Below are positions 8,017-15,308 of a stretch of 64,000 nucleotides of DNA, one piece after another. The DNA comes from Burkholderiaceae bacterium. Its GTDB lineage: Bacteria; Pseudomonadota; Gammaproteobacteria; Burkholderiales; Burkholderiaceae_C. The position numbers were made by a program, and so were the translations under genes. Below the pieces are notes generated by a model. The model was given only the letters and a program-made list of their open reading frames with translations. It was not told the DNA's origin and did not search any database. Numbering within the stretch: the stretch's first letter is position 1; every line of letters starts with the position of its first letter. The stretch covers positions 496,001 to 560,000 of the forward strand of contig JACKLO010000007.1 of NCBI GenBank assembly GCA_024235915.1, read 5' to 3'.

Positions 8017-8135
8017 GCCTAACCCGTCGTTCAAGCGGAGCCGCGCCGGCATGTCGCTTGGCCCGTGCAACGCCTTGCTTTATCGTGCGCCGCACGGGCC
8101 AAGCGCCATGCCGTCGCGGCCCGCTTAACTCCAAC

Positions 8136-8546
8136 TACAAGGGCTTCCTCATCTGTCAAGCAAAACCTCGCCTTGATCGATCGCGCAGCGATTGATCAAG
8201 GAAGTTTGGATGTTGATGGCCCGCGGTGTTCTTGATGCTGCACGGCGCCGAACTCAGAGCAAGGTGCGGACTGGACAAACTACAACCGGTCATCGTGCAG
8301 CCCGGTGGCTGCGGACCCTGATGAAAGACGCGCGCGGCGGGACCCATTCGTTAGCCGAGTCTGCCGTGCCGTTGCCGGCACGCCATGGGCTCATCGAGTT
8401 AATCGGTCACTCCGCCGCGCAGGTCCAACCTTTGCTCATCAACGCTTTGACATCACGCGGTGGTGGAATCTTCGTTTGGCTCAGGGCGGCTCGGTTGTCG
8501 CGTGCAATCCGGTCGCCGTGGGTGTGGTGGTATTCATCGGCAAGCT
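8136..8546 (-). ncRNA. Candidate guide (bridge/seek) RNA region of IS-a
   Basis: Noncoding region downstream of the transposase, where IS1111-group elements encode their guide RNA. A block from CGGACTG to GCGGACCC (8267-8318) is conserved with the other IS (33060-33110). Putative guides: CATTCGTTAGCC (8345-8356), resembling the right insertion junction CATTC/GTTAGGCC, and GAGTTAA (8396-8402), the complement of TTAACTC left of the insertion. RNA boundaries are not determined. Confidence 0.55.
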
Positions 8547-9563
8547 TCAGGCAGGCAGCTTGAACGACTCACCCTTGGTGAGCACCGCCCAGGCCATGCG
8601 CGCATTCTTCGCCGCGATGGCCACCACCGCCTTCCAGTAGCCGCGGCGCTGGCGCAGCGCCATGGCCCAGCGGCTCAAGGAGTCGGCCTTGTTCGCAGCT
8701 GCGTTGAGAACCGCCCTGGCGCCGAGCACCAGCAAGCTGCGCAGGTAGGCATCGCCGGCCTTGGTGATGCGCCCGAGCCGGCTTTTGCCGCCCGAGCTGT
8801 ACTGTCCCGGCACCAAACCGATCCAGGCGGCGAACTGCCGGCCCGAGTCGAACTCGTGCGCGTTGCCCACCATCGCCACGATGGCCGTGGCGGTGGTCTC
8901 GCCCACCCCGGTCAGCTGCATCAGCTGCTGCGCGGCCGTGCAGTCCTTGGCCATGGTGCGGATGTGCCGGTCGTACTGCTTGATGCGTTCGTCCAGGCGA
9001 TGCACCTCGCTGAGCAGGTCGCCGATGACGGTGTTGGCGTAGCCGGGCAGATCCTCCAGGCGACTGCAGGCCTCGCGGCGCACCACCTCGGCCTTGAGTG
9101 GCAATACAACGCCGAACTCGCTGAGCAGGCCGCGGATGCGGTTGAGCGTGGCGGTGCGCTGCTGCACGTAGCCTTCACGGGCCCGGTGCACCATCAGCCG
9201 CGACTGCTGCTCCACCGTCTTGACCGGCACGAAGCGCATGTTGGGCCGACCAACGGCCTCGCAGATTGCCGCGGCATCGGCCGCATCGTTCTTGCCGCGC
9301 TTGCCGCTCATGCGGTAGGGCGTGACCAGCTTCGGAGCCATCAGGTGCACGCGATGGCCGTGGGCCTGGAACAGCCGCGCCCAGTGGTGTGCGCCGGAGC
9401 AGGCTTCGATGCCGATGGTGCACGGCGGCAGCGCGGCCACCAGCGCATGCAGCTTGGCCCGCGGCACCCGTGGTTGCAGCAACTCCGGCTTGCCGGCTTC
9501 GTTCACGCCATGCAGCGCGAAGACATTCTTGGCGAGATCGATACCAACGGTCAGAATGGCCAT
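8547..9563 (-). CDS. IS110/IS1111-family transposase (IS-a)
   Basis: 338 residues from ATG 9563. The N-terminal RuvC-like DEDD domain shows GIDLAKNVFALHG (Asp), TIGIEACSGAHHW (Glu) and GKNDAADAAAI (two Asp). The C-terminal transposase_20 domain has LTGVGETTATAIVAMVG and GQYSSGGKSRLGRITKAGD, containing the conserved serine. These enzymes recombine DNA under guide-RNA direction. The gene appears intact. An upstream in-frame extension to 9695 reads out of the IS into attC and was rejected. Confidence 0.93.
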   Translation of the reverse strand: MAILTVGIDLAKNVFALHGVNEAGKPELLQPRVPRAKLHALVAALPPCTIGIEACSGAHHWARLFQAHGHRVHLMAPKLVTPYRMSGKRGKNDAADAAAICEAVGRPNMRFVPVKTVEQQSRLMVHRAREGYVQQRTATLNRIRGLLSEFGVVLPLKAEVVRREACSRLEDLPGYANTVIGDLLSEVHRLDERIKQYDRHIRTMAKDCTAAQQLMQLTGVGETTATAIVAMVGNAHEFDSGRQFAAWIGLVPGQYSSGGKSRLGRITKAGDAYLRSLLVLGARAVLNAAANKADSLSRWAMALRQRRGYWKAVVAIAAKNARMAWAVLTKGESFKLPA

Positions 9564-9716
9564 GACTTCCCCTTGCCGAGTGAGTTGATGAGAGTTCGCA
9601 CTTCCCATCGTGGCACTTCGATGCCGGTCTCCGCTTCGCGGATAGCTCGGGACGGGGAAGTCCCTTTCATTCGTTAGGCCGCACAGACGACGCACATCGC
9701 CACGTGGAGGCTGCTG

Positions 9717-10079
9717 TTGAAGAGATCATTTGTGCTCGCGTTGCTGTGCCCACTATTGAGTGCAAGCGCGACTGAAACCAGAGGCAGCGGCGAGCCGAGT
9801 TCAGTTTCTAGGCCCGTCATTCACTACCAAACCTGCGCCAGAGTCGATTACCCCGTGGAGGCTCGAAGAAGGGGCGCCGAAGGGACAACGAGAGTTCGAG
9901 TTCTCATCGACACGAATGGTGCCGTCAAGGCTGTAGATCTAGTCTCTTCCTCGGGGCATGAGGACCTTGATTCAACTGCCATACGGTTTTTCATGACATG
10001 TCGCGGCAAGCCAGCCACCAAGGATGGTGAGGCTGTCGAGTCCCAGATGGAGATCGAGTATGTGTGGCGTGCACAGTAG
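9717..10079 (+). CDS. Slot 5: secreted TonB C-terminal domain protein
   Basis: 120 residues from TTG 9717, with GGAGG about seven bases upstream. A signal peptide (MKRSFVLALLCPLLSASA) is followed by the TonB C-terminal fold: YPVEARRRGAEGTTRVRVLI and VKAVDLVSSSGHEDLDSTA. Full TonB proteins have an N-terminal membrane anchor and a proline-rich linker; both are missing, so this is a free periplasmic domain. It could bind an outer-membrane receptor or serve another envelope role. Binding partner unknown. Confidence 0.75.
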   Translation: MKRSFVLALLCPLLSASATETRGSGEPSSVSRPVIHYQTCARVDYPVEARRRGAEGTTRVRVLIDTNGAVKAVDLVSSSGHEDLDSTAIRFFMTCRGKPATKDGEAVESQMEIEYVWRAQ

Positions 10080-10091
10080 TCGGAAAGTGCG

Positions 10092-10220
10092 GCCTAACCC
10101 CTCGCTCAAGCGCCGACGCGCAACGGCACGGCGCCTGGCCCGCGAGGCGCCTGTGGTCTATCCTGCGCCTCGCGGGCCAGGCGCCGCGCCGCTGCGCGCG
10201 GCTTAGCTCGAACGTTAGGC
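10092..10220 (+). other. attC, slot 5 (type A)
   Basis: 129 bp; pentamers CGCAC/GTGCG complementary. Confidence 0.95.
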
Positions 10221-10239
10221 GGCACAAGGAGACGTCACG

Positions 10240-10749
10240 ATGAATCGCTACAACTGCATACCCCTGATTGCTGCGGCGTTGGCAGGGTGTGCATCGCCGC
10301 AGTACTTGCCTCCATCCTCTGGGCCAACTGCATCGTTACGACTGGTTAAACATCCCACAATGGAGACGATCGCATTTGTATACAAGGACTCCAAGGACTG
10401 TAGAGATCGTTATGAATTGATGGGTATTCGAGATACAACCGATAAGGTAATCAAAGTTGCCGCAAATACATTGGTAACTGCAAGTGTAATGATGCCAGAA
10501 GCACATCTAAACCTTCGACTGGTGGGTTCGCCTGCCGTACTAATTGGTACGAGCAAGTGTCAAACTATTTCGACGTTCTTCGCGGAAGAAGGTGGACACT
10601 ATATTGTGCGTACAACAGTAGAGCCGAATGAATGTGTGCAACGAGTCTCCCGTTTGGTAGACGGACTAGAGATTCCTGTGGAGGCGAAGGCCCGACAGTT
10701 CAGCAGGGCATGGACGGAGCAAGGATCTTGGTGCGAAGTTCAGCCGTAG
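10240..10749 (+). CDS. Slot 6: lipoprotein of unknown function
   Basis: 169 residues from ATG 10240, shortly after an AAGGAG site. Signal peptide with lipobox LAGC (residues 14-17), so exported and lipidated at Cys17. The rest is a beta-rich domain with four further cysteines. Lower GC than neighbours, a sign of foreign origin. No family recognised. Confidence 0.75.
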   Translation: MNRYNCIPLIAAALAGCASPQYLPPSSGPTASLRLVKHPTMETIAFVYKDSKDCRDRYELMGIRDTTDKVIKVAANTLVTASVMMPEAHLNLRLVGSPAVLIGTSKCQTISTFFAEEGGHYIVRTTVEPNECVQRVSRLVDGLEIPVEAKARQFSRAWTEQGSWCEVQP

Positions 10750-10766
10750 GGCAAGACTCGGGTGCC

Positions 10767-10897
10767 GCCTAACCCCTCGCTCAAGCGCCGACGCGCTCCG
10801 GCAGGCAGCGTAGGGCTGGCCCGCGACCCATGAGGCATCATCGCGGACCAGCCTTACGCCGCCTGCCTCCGCGCGCGGCTTAGCTCGAACGTTAGGC
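10767..10897 (+). other. attC, slot 6 (type B)
   Basis: 131 bp; pentamers GGCAC/GTGCC complementary. Confidence 0.95.
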
Positions 10898-10913
10898 GTC
10901 ACAGGGGAGCCGA

Positions 10914-11460
10914 GTGACGCACCAAAGCTACTGTCTCAACAAGCACGAAGGCCAAATGGCGCATTTGCACAAGATCTCGTTCTGGTATCTGACGCTTTTC
11001 ATTCTTTTCAGCGTCGGTCAAGACTTTCAAACTGCCCTTACGTTCTCGAGATCGACTGACTACGCGATCTTTGAGTCTGCTGGACTGAATGGCGTGTTTG
11101 TTGTTTGCCTTACGGTCACACTCGTTCTCGACCTTGCCGCGTCTTACTTCGTGCTAAGGCCGCGAGTCATAGGCTTCTGGGTCATCCTAGTGGCCCTTGC
11201 GTTCGCTGCGATCTATAACATTGCCGTCTTTGGTTTGGCCAGCGGGGACCTCGAGGCAACCAAAGCGGCCTCACATAACCTCTCGCGAGGTACGTGGATT
11301 TCCAGCGAATCCCGAGACAGCCAACAAAGTCTTCAGCCCAGAGGGAATGAAGGCGACACTGGGAATCTCCCTCTTCTTTGCACTGTCGTCACTCGGCTCG
11401 CTTGCGTTAAACCGGTGGCGCTTCTTTCCTCGCGAACAGTCGCAGGCCGAGACCGAGTGA
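10914..11460 (+). pseudogene. Slot 7: frameshifted copy of a four-helix membrane protein gene
   Basis: Compared with the intact copy at 41301-41846 (546 bp), this copy is 547 bp. It reads CGGCCTCACATAACCTCTCG near 11269 where the other reads CGGCCTACATGGCCTCTCG. The one-base insertion breaks the frame after about 120 codons; the correct C-terminus (ANPETANKVFSPEGMKATLG...) continues in the next frame to TGA 11458-11460. The gene start is GTG 10914. Everything else is nearly identical, so the duplication is recent. Confidence 0.85.
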
Positions 11461-11461
11461 C

Positions 11462-11590
11462 GCCTAACACCTCGCTCAAGCGCCGACGCACAACGGCACG
11501 GCACCTGGCCCGCGAGGCGCTCACTGTGTATCCTGCGCTTCGCGGGCCAGGCGCCGCGCCGCTGCGCGCGGCTTAGCTCGAACGTTAGGC
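11462..11590 (+). other. attC, slot 7 (type A)
   Basis: 129 bp; pentamers GTCAC/GTGAC complementary. Confidence 0.95.
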
Positions 11591-11609
11591 ATCACATCGT
11601 CATCCGCGC

Positions 11610-12482
11610 ATGCCTTCTACCGCTCAAGTCAAAGGAGACGATCTCGAACTGGCCGTTCGATTGATCGAGGACGCGATCTTGGCTGCGGGCTATAAAGGTT
11701 CGATCTCAAGCTACGAGATTGAATCCAAGAAGATTGTTGTTGTCCAAGGCGTTCGGCACGAGATTGACTTATTCGTCAAGATGCAACCCGCGCCCGGATA
11801 CGAAAGTCACTTCATATTCGAATGCAAGAACTGGGCAGCGAACGTTGGGAAGAACGAGATCATTGTCTTCGCTGAGAAGGTCCGTTGCCTAAACGTGTCC
11901 CGTGGATACTTCGTGGCGAGAGACTTCACGAAGGATGCGGTCGCGCAGGCGAACATCAACGGTCGCATTTCATTGCTCCGGGCTGATATATATGAGCCGG
12001 TTCAAAGAATCGCGTTTCCATTCGTCGTTGCTTCGAATATCAAGACCATTAATGCCAGGCTTGGCTTAAGGTGTGCGACCGGCGAGCGACTCAACGGTTT
12101 GACGGATCAAACCTTTGTTGCAGGAGAGGTTAGCGTTGGCGGTGCCATTCAATCATCGCAGGCATTCTTTGCGAAGTTGCTTGACGAACGGGCATCAGAA
12201 GTTGCAGCGGGAAAGCTCGATAGATCGTGTCCCGAAGGGATGTACACGTTTGACCTCAATGGGACTCAAGACGTTTCGGATCGTCTACTAGTGGTTGGCG
12301 GGGTCCGCGTGGCACATGTTGACTTTGAAGGTTCCGCCGAAGTTGAATTCTTGCACTCATCACTTGCGAGGGTGGTAGCCGTTGCAGGGCGAGGCAAGCA
12401 GATCTCTGCGCGAATCAAGACCGAACAAGTAGAGCTTGATGTGCTCCTAGTTCAACGAGACGGACTTGATGGCGAGAAGTGA
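11610..12482 (+). CDS. Slot 8: PD-(D/E)XK restriction-endonuclease-like protein
   Basis: 290 residues from ATG 11610, among the larger cassette proteins. The N-terminal third has the nuclease core: HEIDLFV (Glu51, Asp53) followed by FIFECKNWAANVGK (Glu71-x-Lys73), the D...ExK arrangement of Mrr/RecB-like nucleases. KNEIIVFAEKV and the following strands fit the same fold. The C-terminal domain is unassigned and may bind the target. A role in defence against foreign DNA is inference; no methylase is adjacent. Confidence 0.75.
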   Translation: MPSTAQVKGDDLELAVRLIEDAILAAGYKGSISSYEIESKKIVVVQGVRHEIDLFVKMQPAPGYESHFIFECKNWAANVGKNEIIVFAEKVRCLNVSRGYFVARDFTKDAVAQANINGRISLLRADIYEPVQRIAFPFVVASNIKTINARLGLRCATGERLNGLTDQTFVAGEVSVGGAIQSSQAFFAKLLDERASEVAAGKLDRSCPEGMYTFDLNGTQDVSDRLLVVGGVRVAHVDFEGSAEVEFLHSSLARVVAVAGRGKQISARIKTEQVELDVLLVQRDGLDGEK

Positions 12483-12483
12483 T

Positions 12484-12612
12484 GCCTAACCCCTCGCTCA
12501 AGCGCCGACGCGCAACGGCACGGCACCTGGCCCGCGAAGTGCCCGTTGTCTATCATGCCCTTCGCGGGCCAGGCGCCGTGCCGCTGCGCGCGGCTTAGCT
12601 CGAACGTTAGGC
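12484..12612 (+). other. attC, slot 8 (type A)
   Basis: 129 bp; pentamers ATCAC/GTGAT complementary. Confidence 0.95.
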
Positions 12613-12622
12613 CGCACAGGGG

Positions 12623-13045
12623 ATGCACCGCCGCATGTTTCACGGAAGCTGCCTATGCGGCTCGGTTCCCTACACCGTCGACTCCGAGATCGCCCACGCT
12701 GAAAACTGCTACTGCGGTATGTGCCGCAAAGCTCACGGGGCCTCGCACTCCACAAACGCGCTCGTTCCAACGGAGGCTCTGGCCATCAACGGGGCAGAGA
12801 GTCTCAGCGTCTACCGTTCGTCCAAGAACCGAGAGAAGCTCTTCTGTTCAGTCTGTGGGTCGCAGTTGTTCATAAGGCGTCTCAATGCGCCTGAGGGCAT
12901 GGTCATCACACTTGGAACGCTGGATGAAGACCCTGTGGTTCGTCCAAGCAGGAGCGTCTTTGTTGGCAGCAAGGCTCCGTGGTGTACGCCTGAGCCCGGC
13001 TTGCCTTCGTTTCAGGTCTACCCGGGTCATGAGCCAGGCGCGTAG
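12623..13045 (+). CDS. Slot 9: GFA-family zinc protein
   Basis: 140 residues from ATG 12623. Cysteine pattern of the GFA/CENP-V fold: GSCLCG (Cys10, Cys12), CYCGMC (Cys29, 31, 34) and CSVCGSQLF, which bind two zinc ions. The family includes glutathione-dependent formaldehyde-activating enzymes, but most members have no proven reaction. One of three GFA cassettes here (others in slots 46 and 65), which are diverged rather than duplicated. Confidence 0.85.
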   Translation: MHRRMFHGSCLCGSVPYTVDSEIAHAENCYCGMCRKAHGASHSTNALVPTEALAINGAESLSVYRSSKNREKLFCSVCGSQLFIRRLNAPEGMVITLGTLDEDPVVRPSRSVFVGSKAPWCTPEPGLPSFQVYPGHEPGA

Positions 13046-13063
13046 GTCCAGGCTGCAAGTGCG

Positions 13064-13192
13064 GCCTAACCCCTCGCTCAAGCCGGGACGCGCAACGGCA
13101 CGGCACCTGGCCCGCAAAGCGCTGTTGTCCTATCCTGCGCTTCGCAGGCCAGGCGCCGCGCCGCCGCGCGCCCCTTAGCTCGAACGTTAGGC
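13064..13192 (+). other. attC, slot 9 (type A variant)
   Basis: 129 bp; left arm CTCAAGCCGGGACGCG and right arm GCGCCCCTTAGCTCG differ from standard type A at paired positions. Pentamers CGCAC/GTGCG complementary. Confidence 0.95.
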
Positions 13193-13268
13193 CTCACAGG
13201 CCCGCCATAGGCGCTACCTGCGCGTAGACTTCACTGTTCTGAATGCTTATTGCTCCAGGGCTCACTTC

Positions 13269-13787
13269 ATGAAGTTGTTTGGCATTGCCTTCTTCGTTCT
13301 AGGGCTAGTTCTGCTCGGGTATGGATTCACGATGGATACCTCTATAGCCTTTGGGCTTGGTGGCATGGAGAGAATCCACAACATTGGCTTGTTGAATCAA
13401 CGTCAGAGCTTGTTGATTGTCGGTGGAGTTCTGCTCTTGGCGGGTTCTGTGCTGCTTGGGTTTGCTAGCCGAAATAGTTCCAATGGCAGTGCTGATCAAC
13501 GATTAACGCGGAAATGTCCTCAGTGTGCGGAGGTCGTGAAGTCAGAAGCCAAAGTGTGTCGCTTCTGTGGATACGAAATGGACATGAAGCCTGAGCCCAT
13601 GGGATATGAGGCATCAGAAGCTGCAAGGAACCTGCGTCTTGCTGGATATCAAGTTGGTGCCCTTGGAGAAGACAAATGGCGGGTCTTCCATAAGTCGCGC
13701 CAAGTTCTTGAATACCCTGCATCCTCTGAAGAGTTGGCAGCAGTTGCGAAGCGAGAGCTAAGTAGGCCAAGTCAAAGTGAGGCCTAA
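13269..13787 (+). CDS. Slot 10: two-helix membrane protein with zinc ribbon
   Basis: 172 residues from ATG 13269. Two membrane helices (about 3-20 and 48-66), then a zinc ribbon with CPQC and CRFCGYEMD knuckles, then a cytosolic domain ending SQSEA. TAA supplied by attC. It may sense or anchor something at the membrane; no function can be assigned. Confidence 0.75.
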   Translation: MKLFGIAFFVLGLVLLGYGFTMDTSIAFGLGGMERIHNIGLLNQRQSLLIVGGVLLLAGSVLLGFASRNSSNGSADQRLTRKCPQCAEVVKSEAKVCRFCGYEMDMKPEPMGYEASEAARNLRLAGYQVGALGEDKWRVFHKSRQVLEYPASSEELAAVAKRELSRPSQSEA

Positions 13788-13912
13788 CCCCTCGCTCAAG
13801 CGCCGACGCGCTCCGGCAGGCAGCGTAAGGCTGGTCCGCGGCCTATGAGGCATCATCGCGAACCAGCCTTACGCCGCCTGCCTCCGCGCGCGGCTTAGCT
13901 CGAACGTTAGGC
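13782..13912 (+). other. attC, slot 10 (type B)
   Basis: 131 bp; pentamers CTCAC/GTGAG complementary. Confidence 0.95.
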
Positions 13913-13978
13913 ATCACACCGGCCACCTGTGGCTACTCGCGGCCTCAAAGAACAACCGCACCGTGATTTGCAATCGAA

Positions 13979-14416
13979 ATGACAGCGTCGCCCGTCCTTC
14001 AGATTAGCCCGAGTGCTTGGGGCGTATTCCATGATGGAGTGATTCAGAACATTGACGGCACGATCCCCGGAAATCTCGTGCTGACCGTCGAAATCGGCTA
14101 TCTCCGCGCCATGTTCGAAGGAGAAGGCTCAGCCTTCAAAGTCCACCTCATGGGGTGCACACGAATGAGGTACAGCGAGTACGACGAGGAACCGACGGTC
14201 GATCTGGACAGAATCAGAGAGCGCGAGCCCGAGGTTCTCTATGTCACATCTGAGCAGCCTTTGGTGCTCGACTGCGTGATGGGGCCCCTCGAACTCGAAT
14301 ACGAGCAGATGCTCGTCACACTTGACACAGGCGTCCCCGTTAGCGAGCAAGAGCTTGTGCAAGCCAGCGAGTTGTACTGGAGTCGCTGGCGAGAGAGCAC
14401 GCGCAGTGATGCCTAA
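13979..14416 (+). CDS. Slot 11: hypothetical acidic protein
   Basis: 145 residues from ATG 13979, soluble, rich in Glu/Asp, with predicted strands (GVFHDGVIQNI, LVLTVEIGYLRAMF) and a C-terminal helix. TAA supplied by attC. No family recognised. Confidence 0.65.
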   Translation: MTASPVLQISPSAWGVFHDGVIQNIDGTIPGNLVLTVEIGYLRAMFEGEGSAFKVHLMGCTRMRYSEYDEEPTVDLDRIREREPEVLYVTSEQPLVLDCVMGPLELEYEQMLVTLDTGVPVSEQELVQASELYWSRWRESTRSDA

Positions 14417-14539
14417 CCCCTCGCTCAAGCGCCGACGCGCAACGGCGCGGCACCTGGCCCGCGAAGCGCCCGTTGTCTATCATGCTCTTCGCGGGCCAGG
14501 CGCCGCGCCGCTGCGCGCGGCTTAGCTCGAACGTTAGGC
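14411..14539 (+). other. attC, slot 11 (type A)
   Basis: 129 bp; pentamers ATCAC/GTGAT complementary. Its last box also supplies, in reverse, the stop of the minus-strand gene in slot 12. Confidence 0.95.
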
Positions 14540-14638
14540 ATCAAGTGCCAGCAGTAGCAGCACGCCACCAGCCAGCACCAAAAGCACAAACCCCTTCAGC
14601 ACCGCCAGCACAAGCTCGGCGCGGTCTTCCATATCCAT
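14534..14638 (-). CDS. Slot 12b: 34-residue single-helix membrane peptide
   Basis: ATG at 14638 overlaps the stop of slot 12a as ATGA. Short charged start (MDMEDRAE), one hydrophobic helix (LVLAVLKGFVLLVLAGG...), and a stop TAA formed by the reverse strand of the preceding GTTAGGC box. The coupling and clean helix suggest a real small protein, possibly a toxin-like or accessory membrane peptide. Function is inference. Confidence 0.5.
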   Translation of the reverse strand: MDMEDRAELVLAVLKGFVLLVLAGGVLLLLALDA

Positions 14639-14994
14639 CACGGCCCCTTCTTCAACTGTTCACGAAACAGGCGCTTCTCCCGCTCCGTCCATGCCTCGCA
14701 GTTCTCCAGGCCGTTCAGGTGCTCGGCAATCTCAACTGACAGCGCCTGGCGCTTCTCTTCGTGCTCCGGCGTGGAGTGCCAGTGTGCGGGGTGCGAAAGC
14801 AGGTTCCGCGCGCGCATCAGCAGGCTGCGCGAGTCTTTCGCGCCTTGCGCGTAGGCCGCGCGAATCTGCTGCACCGTGTACAGCTTGCGCCCTGTCGCCG
14901 TCTGGTGCTGCGGCTCTGGCAGGCACTCTCCGGGCCGGTACACGTCGCCGCTGTGCGGCTTGAATCTGTCTAGCCATCCCATTCCGTTCTCCAT
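14638..14994 (-). CDS. Slot 12a: reverse-oriented hypothetical cytosolic protein
   Basis: 118 residues from ATG 14994, antisense to the array. Tryptophan at residue 7 (MGWLDRF), a central basic helix (RAAYAQGAKDSRSLLMRARNLL) and a long C-terminal helix. Encoded with slot 12b as a two-gene unit that must carry its own promoter, because read-through from attI would transcribe the wrong strand. No family recognised. Confidence 0.6.
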   Translation of the reverse strand: MENGMGWLDRFKPHSGDVYRPGECLPEPQHQTATGRKLYTVQQIRAAYAQGAKDSRSLLMRARNLLSHPAHWHSTPEHEEKRQALSVEIAEHLNGLENCEAWTEREKRLFREQLKKGP

Positions 14995-15001
14995 CGTTGA
15001 T

Positions 15002-15061
15002 GCCTAACTGTCGCTTCAAGCGGACGGTCCTGGCGGCCCGCCGCTTAAGCTGGCGTTAGGC
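15002..15061 (+). other. attC, slot 12 (type E, 60 bp)
   Basis: The only short attC in the array: GCCTAAC, arms CGCTTCAAGCGG and CCGCTTAAG, GTTAGGC. Pentamers ATCAA/TTGAT are complementary although unique, which supports slot 12 as one coherent, probably recently acquired cassette. Confidence 0.9.
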
Positions 15062-15257
15062 CTCACAGTGGGGCCAGCCTTTGAGCTCGTAAAGCTGCGA
15101 ATTCAGAAGGCCATCCCATGAATCGCAGGCCCCCAGAACTTACCCGTAAGGGTTCGCCAAGAGACTGGGGTACATTGCTGCGCATACGAGCAGGAATCTG
15201 GTTGCTTTAGCAGTGCGATTCCTGAACTTTTAGTGGTGTCAGCTTTGTATCGTTGAC
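15062..15257 (+). repeat. Slot 13: ORF-less element NC2 copy 1, ending in an attI-like core
   Basis: About 214 bp with the following core, repeated at 43035-43248 with roughly 10% differences. Contains a conserved inverted repeat CAGGAATC...GATTCCTG followed by CTTTT, and a possible small ORF (15118-15210, 30 codons, MNRRPPELTRKG...) that is 23 codons in the other copy. It may carry a small RNA or promoter. It is not a normal cassette: start CTCAC does not match its end TTGAC. Confidence 0.6.
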
Positions 15258-15275
15258 GCCTACAGCACGTTAGGC
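15258..15275 (+). other. attI-like recombination core, copy 2
   Basis: GCCTACAGCACGTTAGGC, one base different from the attI core at 5817-5834. There is no long hairpin, so this is a double-stranded attI-type simple site rather than attC. Confidence 0.65.
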
Positions 15276-15308
15276 GGCACAGGCACTCCCCCTACTTGCC
15301 GCGGCAGC

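Larger units (their letters stand above)
8136..9672 (-). mobile_element. IS110/IS1111-type insertion sequence, copy 1 (IS-a)
   Basis: 1537 bp, inserted inside an attC with no visible target duplication. Imperfect subterminal repeats: AAGGGCTTCCTC at the left (8139-8150) and GGGGAAGTCCCTT at the right (9654-9666, inverted). It contains one transposase gene on the minus strand, a 411-bp 3' noncoding region (8136-8546) and a short 5' region. IS1111-type elements that target attC sites of integrons are an established subgroup. Related at the ends to the element at 32941. Confidence 0.92.
8017..9679 (+). other. attC, slot 4 (type D), split by an IS1111-type element
   Basis: The left part (8017-8135) ends TTAACTCCAAC and the right part is GTTAGGC (9673-9679). 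The IS lies exactly before the crossover box, so this attC is inactive unless the IS leaves precisely. Confidence 0.9.

Noticed and set aside
8136..8546. Plus-strand ORFs in the IS-a noncoding region (8192-8563, 8305-8640)
   Set aside because: They run antisense into the transposase gene, have no family resemblance, and are not conserved in IS-b, whereas the RNA-like block is.
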